The notes: generated by a model from the sequence alone, not told the origin. A stretch of DNA of 64,000 nt from Apostichopus japonicus (GCF_037975245.1 NC_092567.1:25774376-25838375); one strand, 5' to 3'; positions 25,761 to 46,832 are shown, counted from the first letter of the stretch. Program-made: numbers and translations.

Positions 25761-28430
25761 CTCTATACAAAACACTTTATGCACTTAAGTGTTGTCGTGT
25801 TGTCTTTTTTCTTCCCCCAATCATGTTAAAATTATTAACATTACTGATATGCATTTATGACATTAAAATATAAAAAAGACTGAAATCCAAAGTCAACATC
25901 TATTAAAGTTATCATCAATACTTATCATTGTTTAATGAAATACACGTCCTCATGTTCTTGTTGTATATTTAAATTTCCTATATAGTCTGTCATCCGCTTA
26001 AACTAAAAGAGGAGAAAGTTCTCGTTGTTGAGAGCGCATAATCGACAAGGGAAGAGAGAGAGATTCGTTCGTCTCATTAACGTAGAATATAGCTGGCCAA
26101 AAATAACTGAATAGCAAAACCTGAAAATGCATGTTTGACAATAAATTCAATGAATTTTGTTTTTAGCTTATGCCCTTTTGGTTTGATAGTGTAAAAGTGT
26201 TGCTATAACATCAGCAACTAGAACTGCTAGTTTTGACGGCGTCAACAATTGAGCTTAACAAAGTTTTCCATTTTGGGATTTCTTGAGCACTAAGCGATTC
26301 AAAACTTTGGTCAACATTGCTTACCAAACAAAGGTCCAAGAAAAGATTTAGCTTGACAGAATTTTCGTTTTTTCATTCCTTAATAACCAGATCAAAAGTC
26401 CAACCTGTATGTGCAAGTTATCGACATAGTTAACTGATGTAGTAAAATGTCTCCAATACTCTTTAATGAAAGCTTTTTCGATGTAGTGAGTTCTTCTGTT
26501 CCTTCCTAATTGTTCATGTTTTGTGCTCAGATATTGAAACACTTACTTAGGTTGCGACAACAATTGTTTCTACGCGGTTTGTCGGGAAATTAACCTTACT
26601 TGTAACATTTCTCCTTTAACTTAACTTTTGTGATCTCCTCTATGTCGTTGAGTAACTAAAAGGTGACATTAGGAACAAAATCCATCTTAACATATTGTAG
26701 AGTGTTGTAAAACACTGCTATCCAGATTATATTTCATTATACCATGTTTAATTTTTGAGGAATGGCTTATTTAACATTTGGAGTTCACCAATTGAAGTGG
26801 CTGGGCTACTTGGTTTAACATACAGAAAATTAGATCAGTTGCTAAGATGCAACACAAAACCCCATAGCAAAAAAACATTAGATTGTTTACGTCTTGAGGT
26901 AACCCTCATATTAAAATATCAAAATGTTAACCAAAAGCATTAAGCTTTTCTATTAAATTTTGATATTTCTGCACATATGTGGGTTGTCGAGGTTTTTACC
27001 TTACATATAAATGTCTGGAATACCCCTTTAATGGAGCGGTCTATGCTGACGTCATCAAATTCTATTAAGAATTTGAAAGGCGCGATGTAAGAGTGACGTT
27101 AACTATAAAGACAAGCAAAAACATGTAAGACAACTGTCTGTCCATAAAAAAACATTGTGTGTAGACAGTTTGAAATTATCGTCACATGTATTGCTCAGTC
27201 TCTTGGCGTTGAGCTGCCAATAAATTTATCAACTGATGCAGGCAACTGACATTTTCTACCAATAAAAATGTCACCAATTTTCATGGATATCCTTTTTTTT
27301 TTATAGGTTCTTGACGAGACTTTGACGTTCAGAGGTGATATTAGCCCTGTATAAGAGTTGCTCTAAAATTGTAACTTGTACATTTTTTATTACAAATCTT
27401 ATTCGCAAAAAAATACATCAATAATGAAAGAAATATGTAGATGAACTTAACAACATCCTTGACAAGCAACGAAGGGGACATTCATAATTCATACGTTTCG
27501 TTTTTACTTTAACCTTTGTTTTAATCTAGTGTTATTATGAATAATCATTGGAATACCATGTGTCCAACAAAATTGCGTCAATCGCGGATAAAATATGCAT
27601 AAATTATGCATAAAACGTAAAAGTGACGGGACACAAATATTTCTGACTGTTTTGGCATGGGTCACGCCGTTCCGTCATTAAAATTGGAAAATTGTCTTAT
27701 TAATCATATAGACCCAGTCGCGGGGGACTCAGCCAAAATATGAGAGGTCAAAGAACCCGTGGGGTTGGAGAGAAGGCTGGTCCTATAATTTTATTATTCT
27801 ATGTCCAATTTTCTACTTTCTTAAACTCTATCATTATTTCATCGAAATAATGATTTGCCTCAAAATTTCGGAAATAAGATGTAGCATATAGAGCAAATGG
27901 AATTAAATTTAATAATAATGGAATGCCTGAACAACGGCCCCTGTTGGCCCCTCCTGTTCCTAACCCTGTGAGTCTTCATAGGTGGGGGACCATACAACTA
28001 TTTGTGGGTATTATCTGGTTTAGTCACAGCGTCAATCTAACGCAAAATTATAGCGTCAAAGAAGAGCTCTTCAGATCGTCTGATGTTTTTCTTTATATCT
28101 ACTTCTATGCTCTTTTGAAGCAGTTTGTTCTGTTATATGGCAGGTTTAATGACAGGCCGGGTGAACACGACTGTTAACTGCCTATTCTTGGAAAGCTTAA
28201 CGTCATATTTTGATTTTTTAGTTTATACATCATACAAGTAGCTGCCACACAGTAATCGATATGATATTACATATTATCTATGATATGTTAAATCAAACAG
28301 AAACCTCTGTGTATTATATATGCAGACATCCAATCAGGCAGCAAGTCTTGTTGCGAACCATCTGTTCGTTTTCAGAGTGCAATTGTAAATACTGCGCATG
28401 CATGAATATAACTTATATGTATAAATACAT

Positions 28431-28490
<60 letters not shown>

Positions 28491-28904
28491 GATGAATGTG
28501 TAGCAACTTTTATGACAGATTATATTAAGTTATCTTTATTAATATCTTATGTTTATTAATATAAAGACATTGATTGAGACTGATCACATACACAGACAAA
28601 CACAAAAGCCTGTCGATGAATATTGTTTCCATCTGGTTGTGTTTATTACATTAAAAGCATTACATTACCATATGTATGGCAAGTGGCATTACACAGTTAA
28701 TCATAACGGTCAGTTGAATTCTCAATATTTTTTTTCAATGTTAAAGGGATATTAAGGTAGCAGAAAATGTGATGTCCTTATATAGAAGAGAAAGTTTGTC
28801 CGAATGTAAACTATTTTCTAAAGATAATACATTCCTTACTCGAGTAAACGGATCATAAGTTATAATAGTCGGTGTTGTCAGCGTGCAGGCAGATGGGCTT
28901 CAAA
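21775..28904. other. Gene-poor AT-rich region with TA microsatellites
   Basis: No gene is recognised in 7 kb. TA or TATA/CATA microsatellites lie at about 22852-22943, 25610-25759 and 28427-28488. About 24170-24900 is AT-rich with loosely repeated blocks (GTGTTCTCTT...ATGTAA, TAATTTAATA). About 26690-26880 is a diverged copy of the interspersed repeat at about 5500-5650. Short open frames are consistent with chance. Confidence 0.55.
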
Positions 28905-29425
28905 GGTTTTACTTTTCTATTATAATTTGTTGTTGAATTAGATGTTGAATATTCAAAGAGTTTGTTGAGGTTGGATGTTGAATATTCAAAGGGTTTACTT
29001 TTCTATTATAATGTATTGTTGATTTGGAGTTAAATATTCAAATGGTTACTTTTCTATTATATTGTGTTGTTGAATTGGTTGTTGAATATTCAAAGGGTTT
29101 ACTTTTCTATTATAATGTGTTGTTGATTTGGAGTTGAATATTCAAATGGTTTACTTTTCTATTATAATGTGTTGTTCAATTGGATGTTGAATATTCGTTT
29201 TCCTTGCATTTATAATTTGTTATTGAATATTCGTTTTCACTTCATTTATAATTTGTTGTTGGATATTCGTTTTTCTTTCATTTATAATTTGTTGTTTAAC
29301 CTTCGCATTTATAATTTGTCATTGAATTTTAATTTCCCTGCATTTATAATTTTTGAATATTTATTTTCCCTGCATTTATAATTTGTTATTGAATATTCGT
29401 TTTCCCCGCATTTGTAATTTGTAAA
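28905..29425. repeat. Two adjoining tandem repeats (about 60 bp, then about 40 bp)
   Basis: From 28905 to about 29185, units built on GAATATTCAAAGGGTTTACT plus TTTCTATTATAATGTGTTGTTG recur about five times. From about 29186 to 29425 a related unit, TGAATATTCGTTTTCCTTGC plus ATTTATAATTTGTTA, recurs about seven times. Both share GTTGAATATTC, so one probably grew out of the other. Confidence 0.85.
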
Positions 29426-29663
29426 AAAATAAAAAATGATATTTCTTTTTGTTCGGTGAGGAGAACAAAGTAATTATGCTTTTGCTATGATTAGAATATT
29501 TACTTTCCCCCAAACATTATCTTTGTAGTAACACACCGCAGTATGTCCTCACAAGGTCACTTATTAAATCATAAATGTGTACTTTCTACTTACAGAAAAT
29601 GGAAAAAGAATATTTTATGGCCAAAAAGGACACTTTTTATTTATGAAAATATGCAATGGGTAT

Positions 29664-30037
29664 CAGGGATGTGCCCACGCTGGGCGGCACTGGGCGGCCC
29701 CGCCCAGCACTAAAAATTACCGCCCAGCACTGTCTTAAAAATCTTGAATCCCGCCCAGCACTATTATCATCTAAAATCCCGACATTCGTAACATTACAGT
29801 ATGTTCAACATAAATTGGGCCACATGTATCCTTGTTTCCCCCAATTGTCAAATTCATGTAAATACAGGTGCGGAGATATGGAGTAGGTGTGGTTTTAATC
29901 TGCAGCATGCAGTATCACACTACACTAGCTCTGTATATAACTTCAAAATCGAAAAATTATCACACCTCCCCTTAGACCCCTCCCCCAGGATGGCGATCAG
30001 TATACCCGGCACTCAGGAAATCCTGGGCACATCCCTG
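29664..30037. mobile_element. hAT-like MITE, family C (CAGGGATGTGCCCA ends)
   Basis: A 374-bp element with perfect 14-bp terminal inverted repeats, CAGGGATGTGCCCA (29664-29677) and TGGGCACATCCCTG (30024-30037). GGGTAT lies directly outside both ends (29658-29663 and 30038-30043), a 6-bp duplication that could be the remnant of an 8-bp one. The interior carries GCCCAGCAC repeats (about 29680-29760). It has no transposase. Confidence 0.85.
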
Positions 30038-31116
30038 GGGTATGTTCCCCTTGCGTTTCGGCTCCGCCACGCCACTCCATGCCACGCCACGCCACGCTTA
30101 AGTTCCTTATTGGTGATTCTTGAAGCCACATCACAGCCCTGATCCTTTTACATGCATAATAATTATCACTCCCTAACTAAAGCTCTCAAATTCAAAGTCA
30201 TTGTACTCTGTTCCAATTCTTTACACTTTTAATAATCGAGATCATCTTAAGACCTCGTTGTACATTAGGTCTTTGTCATGATTGCGTTTTATAACTTCTA
30301 TGTTAAATATTGTCCAGCTGATGCATTGAATCATTATCGATTCGGAAAAAGAAAATGATTCAAGTGTTTGCCACTAAACATTATCCATTAAGGTACCTTG
30401 ATGTTAGTTTGTAGACTATTTCATGATAAGTGATGACGTCATAGGAAGATAGAGTCCTTCTAAATTTCAGAAATGAATCGAATGTATGCAATTAGAACGA
30501 CATGTATGAGTTGAAAGGGGAGACATATGAACTCTCAGATGAAATGCGTGCACTAAGTTAACAACGTACAATGTTGACAATGTTATACTATACAATATAT
30601 TGTAATTGCTTTCGCTGCATATGAAATAGTACCGAGTGTAATTAAAGTAAAGGATAAATTAAAGCAACCTTATATAAATTTGCAGTCATATACACGGTTG
30701 GGGCAATTTTTCCAGTGCTAATACCACTCTATACTGTCTTCTCATATCATGCTTTAAAGCACTCGTATTGACAGTATGAGAAGCTCCTCTAATCTTTCTC
30801 TGATATAAATAATGATATTGATACTGTTTGTACTGTCAGTGATTCGAAGTGTGACATCAATACAGTACAGAAAAAAGCTGTTTTATTGTATTTACCATGA
30901 TTATGAGTATTAATTAACTGGTTAATATTTAATAGTGTGGCGTATTCGAAATGAGATCTTTTGATTTATTTCGTATAGTCAGATGTACAATATACCACAG
31001 ACGTATATTGAGTACTTACTATTAATCATATTTTAGCATAGTTGCCCATACTTGTACTCGTCATCAGATATAAGTACACTTACACTTATACTCGGGCAAT
31101 TTGTGATATAAATAGT
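30038..31116. other. Intergenic; nothing recognised
   Basis: A short CCACGCCACG repeat lies at about 30068-30098. The rest is AT-rich with no supported gene. Confidence 0.4.
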
Positions 31117-31508
31117 CATAGGCCTTGGGGCCTACTTTGATTTGGGGGGGGGGGGGGAGGCTGTAACGATTTGCCCAAAAAATATAACCAAAATTTTGCG
31201 CCCGCTCCGCACGCATAAATCATCATCTTAATGTTCATATCATATAGACATTCATCGGTTATAACATCACATGCGAATAACATACAATTATTTGCCGTGT
31301 TATTACCCTTCCATATTGGTTATAATTATTGAGGAAGTCGTTAAAATAATAATGATCATAATAATATCAGTTTAACGATTGAAAAACACATTGCAAATTA
31401 CTTTTCTTTCAGTAGGTGCCCGAAAAATTCTCAGCGTATTGCCCGAATTTTCACAAATATTTTTGGTTGGGGGCTGCAGCCCCCAGCCCCCCGCCTCCTA
31501 CGCCTATG
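31117..31508 (+). mobile_element. hAT-like MITE, family B, with 8-bp target duplication
   Basis: A 392-bp element ending in the complement of CATAGGCGTAGGAGGCGGGG at the right and CATAGGCCTTGGGGCC at the left. It is flanked by a perfect 8-bp duplication TAAATAGT (31109-31116 and 31509-31516). A long G run and TGTAACGATTTGCCC near the left end are shared with 57507-57953. Confidence 0.9.
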
Positions 31509-32068
31509 TAAATAGTACAATATTAGGTACTCATATACTCTCGCACAAAGACTTGTTTTTTGCACTCGCATTGGTATACCAAGAGGAATTTATACTTGTA
31601 CTCGAAACCCATGATGTTGCACTCTTATACCGCAATAATTACATATATCATATTATTGTACCCATTCATGCAAAAAGGTAAAGCGAAATTTTTTACTTAA
31701 TTACAATTAACTATTAACTAAATTACAAAAACTAACAATGCTTTGAATATTCTAACATAAATAGATGAAATGTACAGTAATTTTAACATGCAATAATCGA
31801 AACTTCAAAAGCAAAAATATTTATTAACACAAAATTCAATGACAAATTAAATAAATGCGAAAAGGAAAATAAAAAGCATCTTTAGATTCGTTTGACCGAT
31901 CCTCCTAAACCTCATATTCTGATAGATTAATTAATAACAAAACAATGTAAATATTTCATTGTTATCTCATTCATTGTCTTCTTTTATTCATTAATATTAA
32001 AACCATAGTATGGAGATGATACAACGCTTCTAGTTAACTTTTTTATTCTTTTCTTTTGTTGTTATAGC
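31509..32068. other. 5' flank of the nucleotidase gene
   Basis: AT-rich. A splice acceptor (TTGTTGTTATAG) ends at 32067, one base before the ATG, which implies an upstream untranslated exon not identified here. Confidence 0.45.
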
Positions 32069-40302
<8,234 letters not shown>

Positions 40303-40452
40303 TAAATGTGTGTGATTGTTAGTTATATGTTTCTTACTGTATGTTTGTATATCAACATGTTGACTTTTATTTCCGATGTTGTTTTTATATCCAACTTTTA
40401 AAAAAAAAGATGTTTCAAAGTTTTGACCATTTTATCTTTTGTTTTATATTAG

Positions 40453-40562
40453 CCATTGATAACTTACTGAAGGAAATCCGTTCACGACTCGGTCTACCAT
40501 TTCAAATACCCCACCCCCAATGTGACATCAACAAGTATGGGACAAACGTGAACTGCGCATGA
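40453..40562 (+). CDS. NT5E: Alternative terminal exon of the ecto-5'-nucleotidase
   Basis: An AG acceptor at 40451-40452 opens a 110-nt frame (36 codons including the stop) reading AIDNLLKEIRSRLG and PQCDINKYGTNVNCA. A donor inside exon 8 after 40255 (CTTG|GTATCA) is in the matching phase. Joining the two would replace the hydrophobic GPI-type tail with a hydrophilic, cysteine-containing tail, predicting a soluble or differently attached form. AATAAA at 40600 would serve this transcript, while AATAAA at 40301 serves the GPI form. It could be a chance frame; no expression evidence is available here. Confidence 0.5.
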
Positions 40563-40904
40563 CCGAAGCTAGGACTCCGTATGTGGTATAACGTGTTTTA
40601 ATAAAGGGTACATTTTTTTCTTTTTCTTCTTCTTACCGGAAGTATCGGAAGTTGTTAAACAGAATGCTCTGAGGATACAGACTTGAGGTATTCTGTGGTT
40701 TTCACCCAAAAATTAACGTCACATATCCCATAGACTGCCACTCGAAGTTTGCACCCCTTCAACCCCCCCCCCTCCCCTCCCATACCCCATCGACTGCCAC
40801 TCGAAGTTTGCACCCCTTCAACCCCCGCCCCCCTCCAATGTAGGCAGTTTGCTCAGTATGGAGGAATAAGGTCATGCTCAGTATCTGTGAACTGAGGTTG
40901 AGAG

Positions 40905-41310
40905 AGTATCATTTTTTTCTTCTTTGCGTTATGACATTAGGATGAAAATTGTGAATACTGAGTATGTGTTACACACCCTAGATAGTACTTCTTTCAGTGT
41001 AAGATGTCACGTAGCCCACGGTATTCATATAAAGGTACTTTCTAGTTTCTAGTGCTAAAAGCACACAAAGATATTTTCAAAAACATAACACACTTTTCAA
41101 CATTTCTTTGAAAGTTTGGGAATATGTTTGCTTTTATTCATAAGTTTGTGACAATATTTTGTTCACAAGTTTCCATGACGACGTAACCTAAGTAGAACAA
41201 AGCAAAAAAAAGCAACAAAAGAAAACTTGAATTATGGTTATGCCTAATCATCCAATCAACTCAACTTGTGGCTGCGTTTAACAGTTTCAAAATCTAATCC
41301 CGATATTTTA
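40905..41310 (+). repeat. Interspersed repeat E, copy 1
   Basis: Sequence from AGTATCATTTTTTTCTTCTT to about GTGGCTGCGTTTAACAGT matches 49318-49690 in the same orientation (GCGTTATGACAT, TGTAAGATGTCA, TGACAATATTTTGTTCACAA, AATTATGGTTATGCCTAAT). No protein is encoded. Immediately upstream, a 60-bp C-rich segment (about 40731-40830) is tandemly duplicated. Confidence 0.75.
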
Positions 41311-41931
41311 CGTTGTGCTGTCATAAAAAATTCCGAAGATCTCTATTTGCATATTTATAGCAAATTTGACGGCAATAGGTGTTATTTATTATTATTTTTG
41401 TTGTTGTTATATTCATTATTTACATCCAGTTTAACTAAAGATGAATCGTTTGCTAAAGTTATTGTCAGTTGTTATAGCCATGTACTGAACGTTGACAATG
41501 GACCTAATTTAATGTAAGGGTTCAGAATGATGACGATGCATTACAGCCAAAGAGCTAACATGCGTTGGCACACCATGTAAACCCGGAATCACATGCATGA
41601 CGTCACATATAATGCTATAGCCTCACACTAGATACCGTTTACAATCCGTGAAGTATACTACTAGCGCCGATAGAGATGGGGGTATTACCTGCAGAATAAC
41701 TATATATGAATTCAGCCAACTGCTACTTCAACTTCATTCTGTATAATCATTTCTAATGTCATGGGTACTAGTGAATATCATCTCTGCACTATCACTAAAC
41801 TTTACAAACGTGTGCATTGACGATATATACTACTAGCCTATACTGATCGGTAGTTTGGTACGTATACCTGGTAATGGTATAGTAGTAGGCTAGACATACA
41901 ACATGTAATTTTTTGACACTGCTGCGCTTTG

Positions 41932-42290
41932 AGGCATTGAGGACTCGCCCGAAACCGCGTGCAGCCATCTCAAAAAGTTAACTTTCTATTGCTTTGCAAG
42001 TGACGTTTTGTTCGTGTCGCTACAAAATGCAGACAAGAATGAAACGTGATACCTTGTAATCTTTAGCTGGACCTGAGATGTCCATCGCTGTATCGTTTAT
42101 ACACTGTGCTGTGGGTGTTGACCGCAGCTGTATGTACTGAGTGTACACTAGTACATTACCGACGGTAGCAAGCTGTGTGTGTATTTTCTAGGATCGATGG
42201 TAGTGTCTAACACTTCTATTACACCTCTTTCGAAACTAGGTCAGATTACCGGCATTAGACGTTTTTGCGCGAGTCTTCACACCCTTTAAC
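41932..42290 (+). repeat. Interspersed repeat D, copy 2
   Basis: The second copy of the element at 36990-37357, with the same ends and internal landmarks (TTTAGCTGGACCTGAGATGT, CCGCAGCTGTATGTACTGA). Confidence 0.75.
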
Positions 42291-43184
42291 GTATACCGGA
42301 CCAAACATTCGTGATGTCACGCTGTAGATGTGACGTCATACATTGGATTACGGGCTTATATGGTGTGCCCGCTCTAAGTTATAAATGGGAAACATTATGT
42401 TCCGAAGTGCATGTTTTGATACACATATACGATATACGGTATTATTGTATAGTTTATACTTATACTCGCAATATATTCTTTAAATGGAAATCTTATTTAT
42501 CCCAGTGTGGTCTCTTTTCCGGTGGAATGACAAGACAGTTACCTGAACAGCTGCATGTTGACAAAGTCGAATGTCATGTTCAGCAGTGGGCTCCAGAACG
42601 GTGATATGTCATCACCCCCTCACCCCCCCCCCCCTAATATATCTGGTGTTCCCGTGGCAGGTCTTGAAAGTGACGAGTATAGTGTGTGTCATTTAATTGT
42701 GGTGAGACACCATAAAGGTATCACACCACAATTAGAGTATTATACATCCGCCCGAAAGGTTAGCCATTGTCGGGGACAAAAGAGCTAAAACGACCTAATG
42801 TAATACTTGTTTATGCATATTATACGTTACCATCATTGCTTTTTTCTGCTTTTACATGAAAGAGCATAATATAAAGTACAGATAGTGTGAAAATAGGGAG
42901 GATTGAAGGTGATATAAACCATATTAGAAAATCTTTGGTTAATAAGTACTCCGAGCCAGCAAATGGTAGGGTTGGGGTTCAGTATGCTAAACTTGCTCCT
43001 CTTCTAGTTCAAAATCTAAACTTTCATGATATTAAAATTTCCAAGTGCCATGATAGGCCAAGATCTCACCTATCGTGTGGTGGGTAGGATATTCCAGTTG
43101 AAAACTTCTATCTATGCTTTAGCAGGTCTTGAAAGTGACGAGTTTAGTGTGTAAGCCAATGGAACAGATAATTGTGGTGCGACA
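42291..43184. other. Intergenic; short local repeat
   Basis: CAGGTCTTGAAAGTGACGAG occurs at 42659 and again at 43123, each followed by AATTGTGGTG(A/C)GACACC. This marks a small duplication just before the LRAT block. No gene is recognised. Confidence 0.5.
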
Positions 43185-43447
43185 CCTAAACACATCGCGT
43201 GACCTCTCGATGAACCCGGATAACATATAGCAGACCACTGTGTCGTTGGCTTTCGCATGAATATCGTGCAGACTTCTTGTATAAATAAACTCGGTGTAAA
43301 GATCAGACAATACACCACTTCTAATATGCATGCATGACTGTCATCACGTGTTGGGATCAGATACACGAACCTTTATTTGAGAAGTCAACCAGACAGAGAA
43401 TTTACCATTAAACGACGATCGAGTCGCGTTTTCTATATTGTTTTGCG
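43185..43447 (+). other. Conserved 5' exon candidate of the first LRAT gene
   Basis: Aligns with 54168-54408, including the donor (GCG|GTAAGTAA here, GAG|GTAAGTTA there). The open frame preserved in the second block is broken here by TAG a few codons after the ATG, so in this copy it can only be untranslated. It would splice to the acceptor ending at 47319. Confidence 0.4.
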
Positions 43448-43690
43448 GTAAGTAATCATCCATCATTACAGCAATACATTATTTGAGTGTGTGTATGTAT
43501 ACGGGGGAGGGGTGGGTGCAGGTTGGGAGGGGTGAGATTGGGGAGAAGTTTTACTGAAAAGGAGTGAAGGAAGCCTGGGGCGAATCGGGTTGCAGGTACT
43601 CAGTATAACGACCTACAGTAACATATTGGGATGGCATATTCAGCTTGTGTGGATTTAGGCTACTGTAGACTACAAGGCCTGGCGAGAGTG

Positions 43691-43930
43691 TACTTTGTAA
43701 TGTATTTTAGATCCTCCTGCAAGCAGGAACTCGCGAAGAAACCTCATTGGCTTATCAAAGCCGCAAGCTGACCGAAGTCAGTCTCTTACATTCATATTTA
43801 ACGTCCATGATTATGAATTGTCAATTGTCAACAACTCTGTAACTGGACGACATACATTAATCTTGGAGTGACTCGAACCGGGGGCCTTATGATTGGAAGG
43901 CACCGGCGTTAACCACCGAGCTAACACTCC
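43691..43930 (-). mobile_element. tRNA-derived SINE, family 2
   Basis: On the minus strand the head from 43930 reads GGAGTGTTAGCTCGGTGGTT (A-box region), then GGTTCGAGTC as B box. The body ends in AGGATCTAAAATACATTAC-type sequence. GCGAGAGTG and CGAGTGTG flank the element. The matching position of the second LRAT block (about 54639) lacks it, so insertion followed the duplication or was lost cleanly there. The head folds like a tRNA but with an oversized anticodon loop, so it is not called a tRNA gene. Confidence 0.85.
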
Positions 43931-44717
43931 ACGAGTGTGACGAGGGTCACGGAGTACATCCCTGCACTAGAGTTATGATAGTCGATGTATAGCTAATAGC
44001 CTACATAGACATCATCACACTTGTAAGAGATATTTTTAACATGCTATTGAAACCCCAACACCAATAATTATACACTGAGCCCCCCCCCCCACCCTGCTCC
44101 TTCCCAACACACCCCTTAATCGCCTTACGTCTCTGTGGCGTCACACAGGACTCTCCATTACTCTGGATACTGGTTGTTAATGTAAGAATCTCCATGCATG
44201 GCGCACCGTGAGAACTAATGGTTTCACATATTACTTTATCAGCTACCGTGGTTCGATACTTGCCAGCAGTTTGGTTTTACATGTAATAACAATTACACTT
44301 TAACCATGCAAGCAACACTGAAGTCCACGCTTACAAACCTGGTGGGTTATGTAATCATTACTGTTACTACGGAACATTCATCTGTGCCCCAATGTCAAGA
44401 GAAAACGTCAGAAATATCAAGACAGGTAAAATACGAGCATGTCATAAATAAATATGAGCATGTTAATATGATAAGTTCAGTGTTCTAATGTTCAATGAGA
44501 AGTCATATAAACATGTTATTACTCAAAATCAGCATGTGAAGAATAAAGTGGATATCTTTGCAATAGGTTGAGAGACATTTGAGTCATTAGTTTTAAGCCC
44601 TATAGACGTTAGTGGGCGGTGTTATTCGTTACACAATTTCAGAACTTATATCAACATGTGATCAGCGTGTTACAAATCATGAGCATGTCACTGTTGACAT
44701 TGATATGTTAATTACAT

Positions 44718-44934
44718 ATGGTCCCGACAAATGACATGAGGTCCCGAGTTCGAGTAACCCCAAGATTAATGTACGTCGTCCACTTACAAGGTTGTTGACA
44801 ATTGACAATTCATAATCATGGACGTTTAAATATGAATCTAAGAAACTGACTTCAGTCAGCTTGCGGCTTTAATAAGCCAATGGTGGCTTCTTCGTGAGTT
44901 CCTGCTTGTAGGAGGATCTAAAATACATACATAC
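44718..44934 (+). mobile_element. tRNA-derived SINE, family 2, 5'-truncated
   Basis: Carries the B-box region GAGTTCGAGTAACCCC, then the same body as 43691-43930 in the opposite orientation, ending GGATCTAAAATACATACATA. A perfect 8-bp duplication AATTACAT flanks it (44710-44717 and 44935-44942). The second LRAT block is uninterrupted at the corresponding site (about 54993). Confidence 0.9.
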
Positions 44935-46329
44935 AATTACATCAAAATACCATTTATGTCAGAAAACAATATCAGCATTTTAGACCTTGTTGATATCAGC
45001 GTGTCAGACAACTTTCTACGTGCTACTCGAACATTATACTGTAACATGCTGATATTTGTCCTGCTTAATTAATAAACTGCTATTTTCTCGTGACATTGTG
45101 AAACATATGGTGCTCCGTACGTAACCACAGTTTCTAGACTAAAAATAGGAACAAATAGGCCTATAAATGCCCACCACTGAACTACATGTATGTGGTTGTA
45201 GACCAAACTATACACTTGCAAATAGAAACCGCCCCAAGTAGGAACACAACAAAGGATCTGTCGCAAACATGACCTGGGTAAATAGCTGTGTCATTCCTCA
45301 GATCGTGTAAATAAAGTAAAGGCTGCTTAGCCTAACGCTGGTTTCGAGTTGCTGTGACTTGCTGTATAATCGACACAGACTTGTCAACTCTTCACTATGC
45401 TATTGACACTGAGTCTCAACTATAGACTGTTGGTAGCAATACAAAGCCTGTTTATAGCTTAGCCTCCTGTTAGCAGTGTTAATCTAAGATCATGGAAAGT
45501 CAATTTGTAAAATACATGGTTGTGTGGGCCTACCTTGGACGAACAGAACAGTGTAACCGCTTTAATTCAAGGATTTTTTATCCAAAAGTCAAGAAAAATT
45601 TCATCTTAAATTCCCAATGCATTGAACTCTATTCTAAACATAGAAAAGGTTGGGGGCTTGTTGTAAGTTTCAAATGTCATTTCCTCTCAACCTGTTAATC
45701 AGATATATTTGGTAAAGTGTTGTTTCTGGTTATGTATCATTTATATCCACAAAGTTGTTTGCACCTACACATGGTTCAAACGTTAATTTAGGAAGTATTG
45801 TGTTTACAAGGTTTTACAGATACTGTGGCCTATGTTGACATCAAATAAACTTTCTTTCACAGAACAACTGGATTCTTCATTTTTAATACTGCCTCAAATG
45901 AATCCACAAACCAAGCAAGAGTTCCACCTAAATTGAAGTCTAAAACAAGAGCGATGATTTTTTTTAAATTTATTACACTAAATCCAAATATTCTAAACAA
46001 AGTCCATCAAATTGCCTTTGATCTCTTTTTTTGGGGTTTTGTACTCACTAAGATGGATCCATATATGGAGTGCGGAGTTTATCCAACTTTTATTCATGTT
46101 TCCATATATTTTTGATATTTAATGATTGATATTTGTAATGCATTTATTTACATTTATATCTCAGTTGTGGGAGTAATAACAGACTGTTAAAAAGCGATGG
46201 CAACGAACTCGCTAGATGATGAACGACTACAGATAGAGCAGCATCACGTGAAGATAGGTTGCCATGGAAACATCCGAGAATACAAAGGTATCGAGTAACT
46301 AAAAATATACTGAATATCACGGGAAATGA

Positions 46330-46832
46330 ACGCATGGCAGAACCATTGACCCCTGTGACTAGAACCATTGACCCCGGTGGCGAGAACCATTGACCCCTGT
46401 GGCTTCAACCATTGACTCTGGTGGCTAGAACCGTTGACCATGTTGGCTAGAACCATTGACCCTGGTGGCTAGAACCATTGACCCTGGTGGCTAGGACGAT
46501 TGACCCTGATGGCTAGAACCATTGACCCCGGTGGAGAGAACCATTGACCCTGTGGCTAGAACCATTGACCCCTGTGGCAAGATTTACCCATGTGGCGAAG
46601 ACCATTGACCCTGGTGGCTAGAACCATTGACCCTGTTGGCTAGAACCATTGACCCTTGTGGCTAGAACCATTGACCCTGATGGCTAGGATCATTGACCCC
46701 GTGGGGAGAACCATTGACCCCGGTGGTGAGAACCATTGACCCCGGTATCGAAAACCATTGACCCCGGTGGCGAGAACCATTGATCCTGGTGGCTAGAACC
46801 ATTGACCTCTGTAGCTAGAACCATTGACTCGT
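46330..46832. repeat. Minisatellite, about 22-bp unit
   Basis: About 22 imperfect copies of AGAACCATTGACCCTGGTGG plus CT, with variants CCCCTGT, CCCGGT and GCGAG. It lies about 0.5 kb upstream of the first LRAT coding exon. Confidence 0.9.

Noticed and set aside
25539-25784. YIYIYI-type open frames at the TA microsatellites (also near 22.9, 28.4 and 35.6 kb)
   Set aside because: These are TA or TATACA simple repeats read in frame.
43865-43930. tRNA gene on the minus strand
   Set aside because: It has A and B boxes and paired acceptor-like ends, but the anticodon loop is too large and the sequence continues directly into a repeated SINE body with a second copy at 44718.
44306-44488. Coding exon beginning MQATLKSTLTNLVG with a GTAAAA donor after SRQ
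   Set aside because: It has no counterpart in the sister LRAT block and no family resemblance; the donor is weak. Left out of the gene models.
46244-46456. Repeat protein of WLVLTGVNGS-type units
   Set aside because: It is only one frame of the 22-bp minisatellite; the unit length is not a multiple of three overall and the frame breaks.
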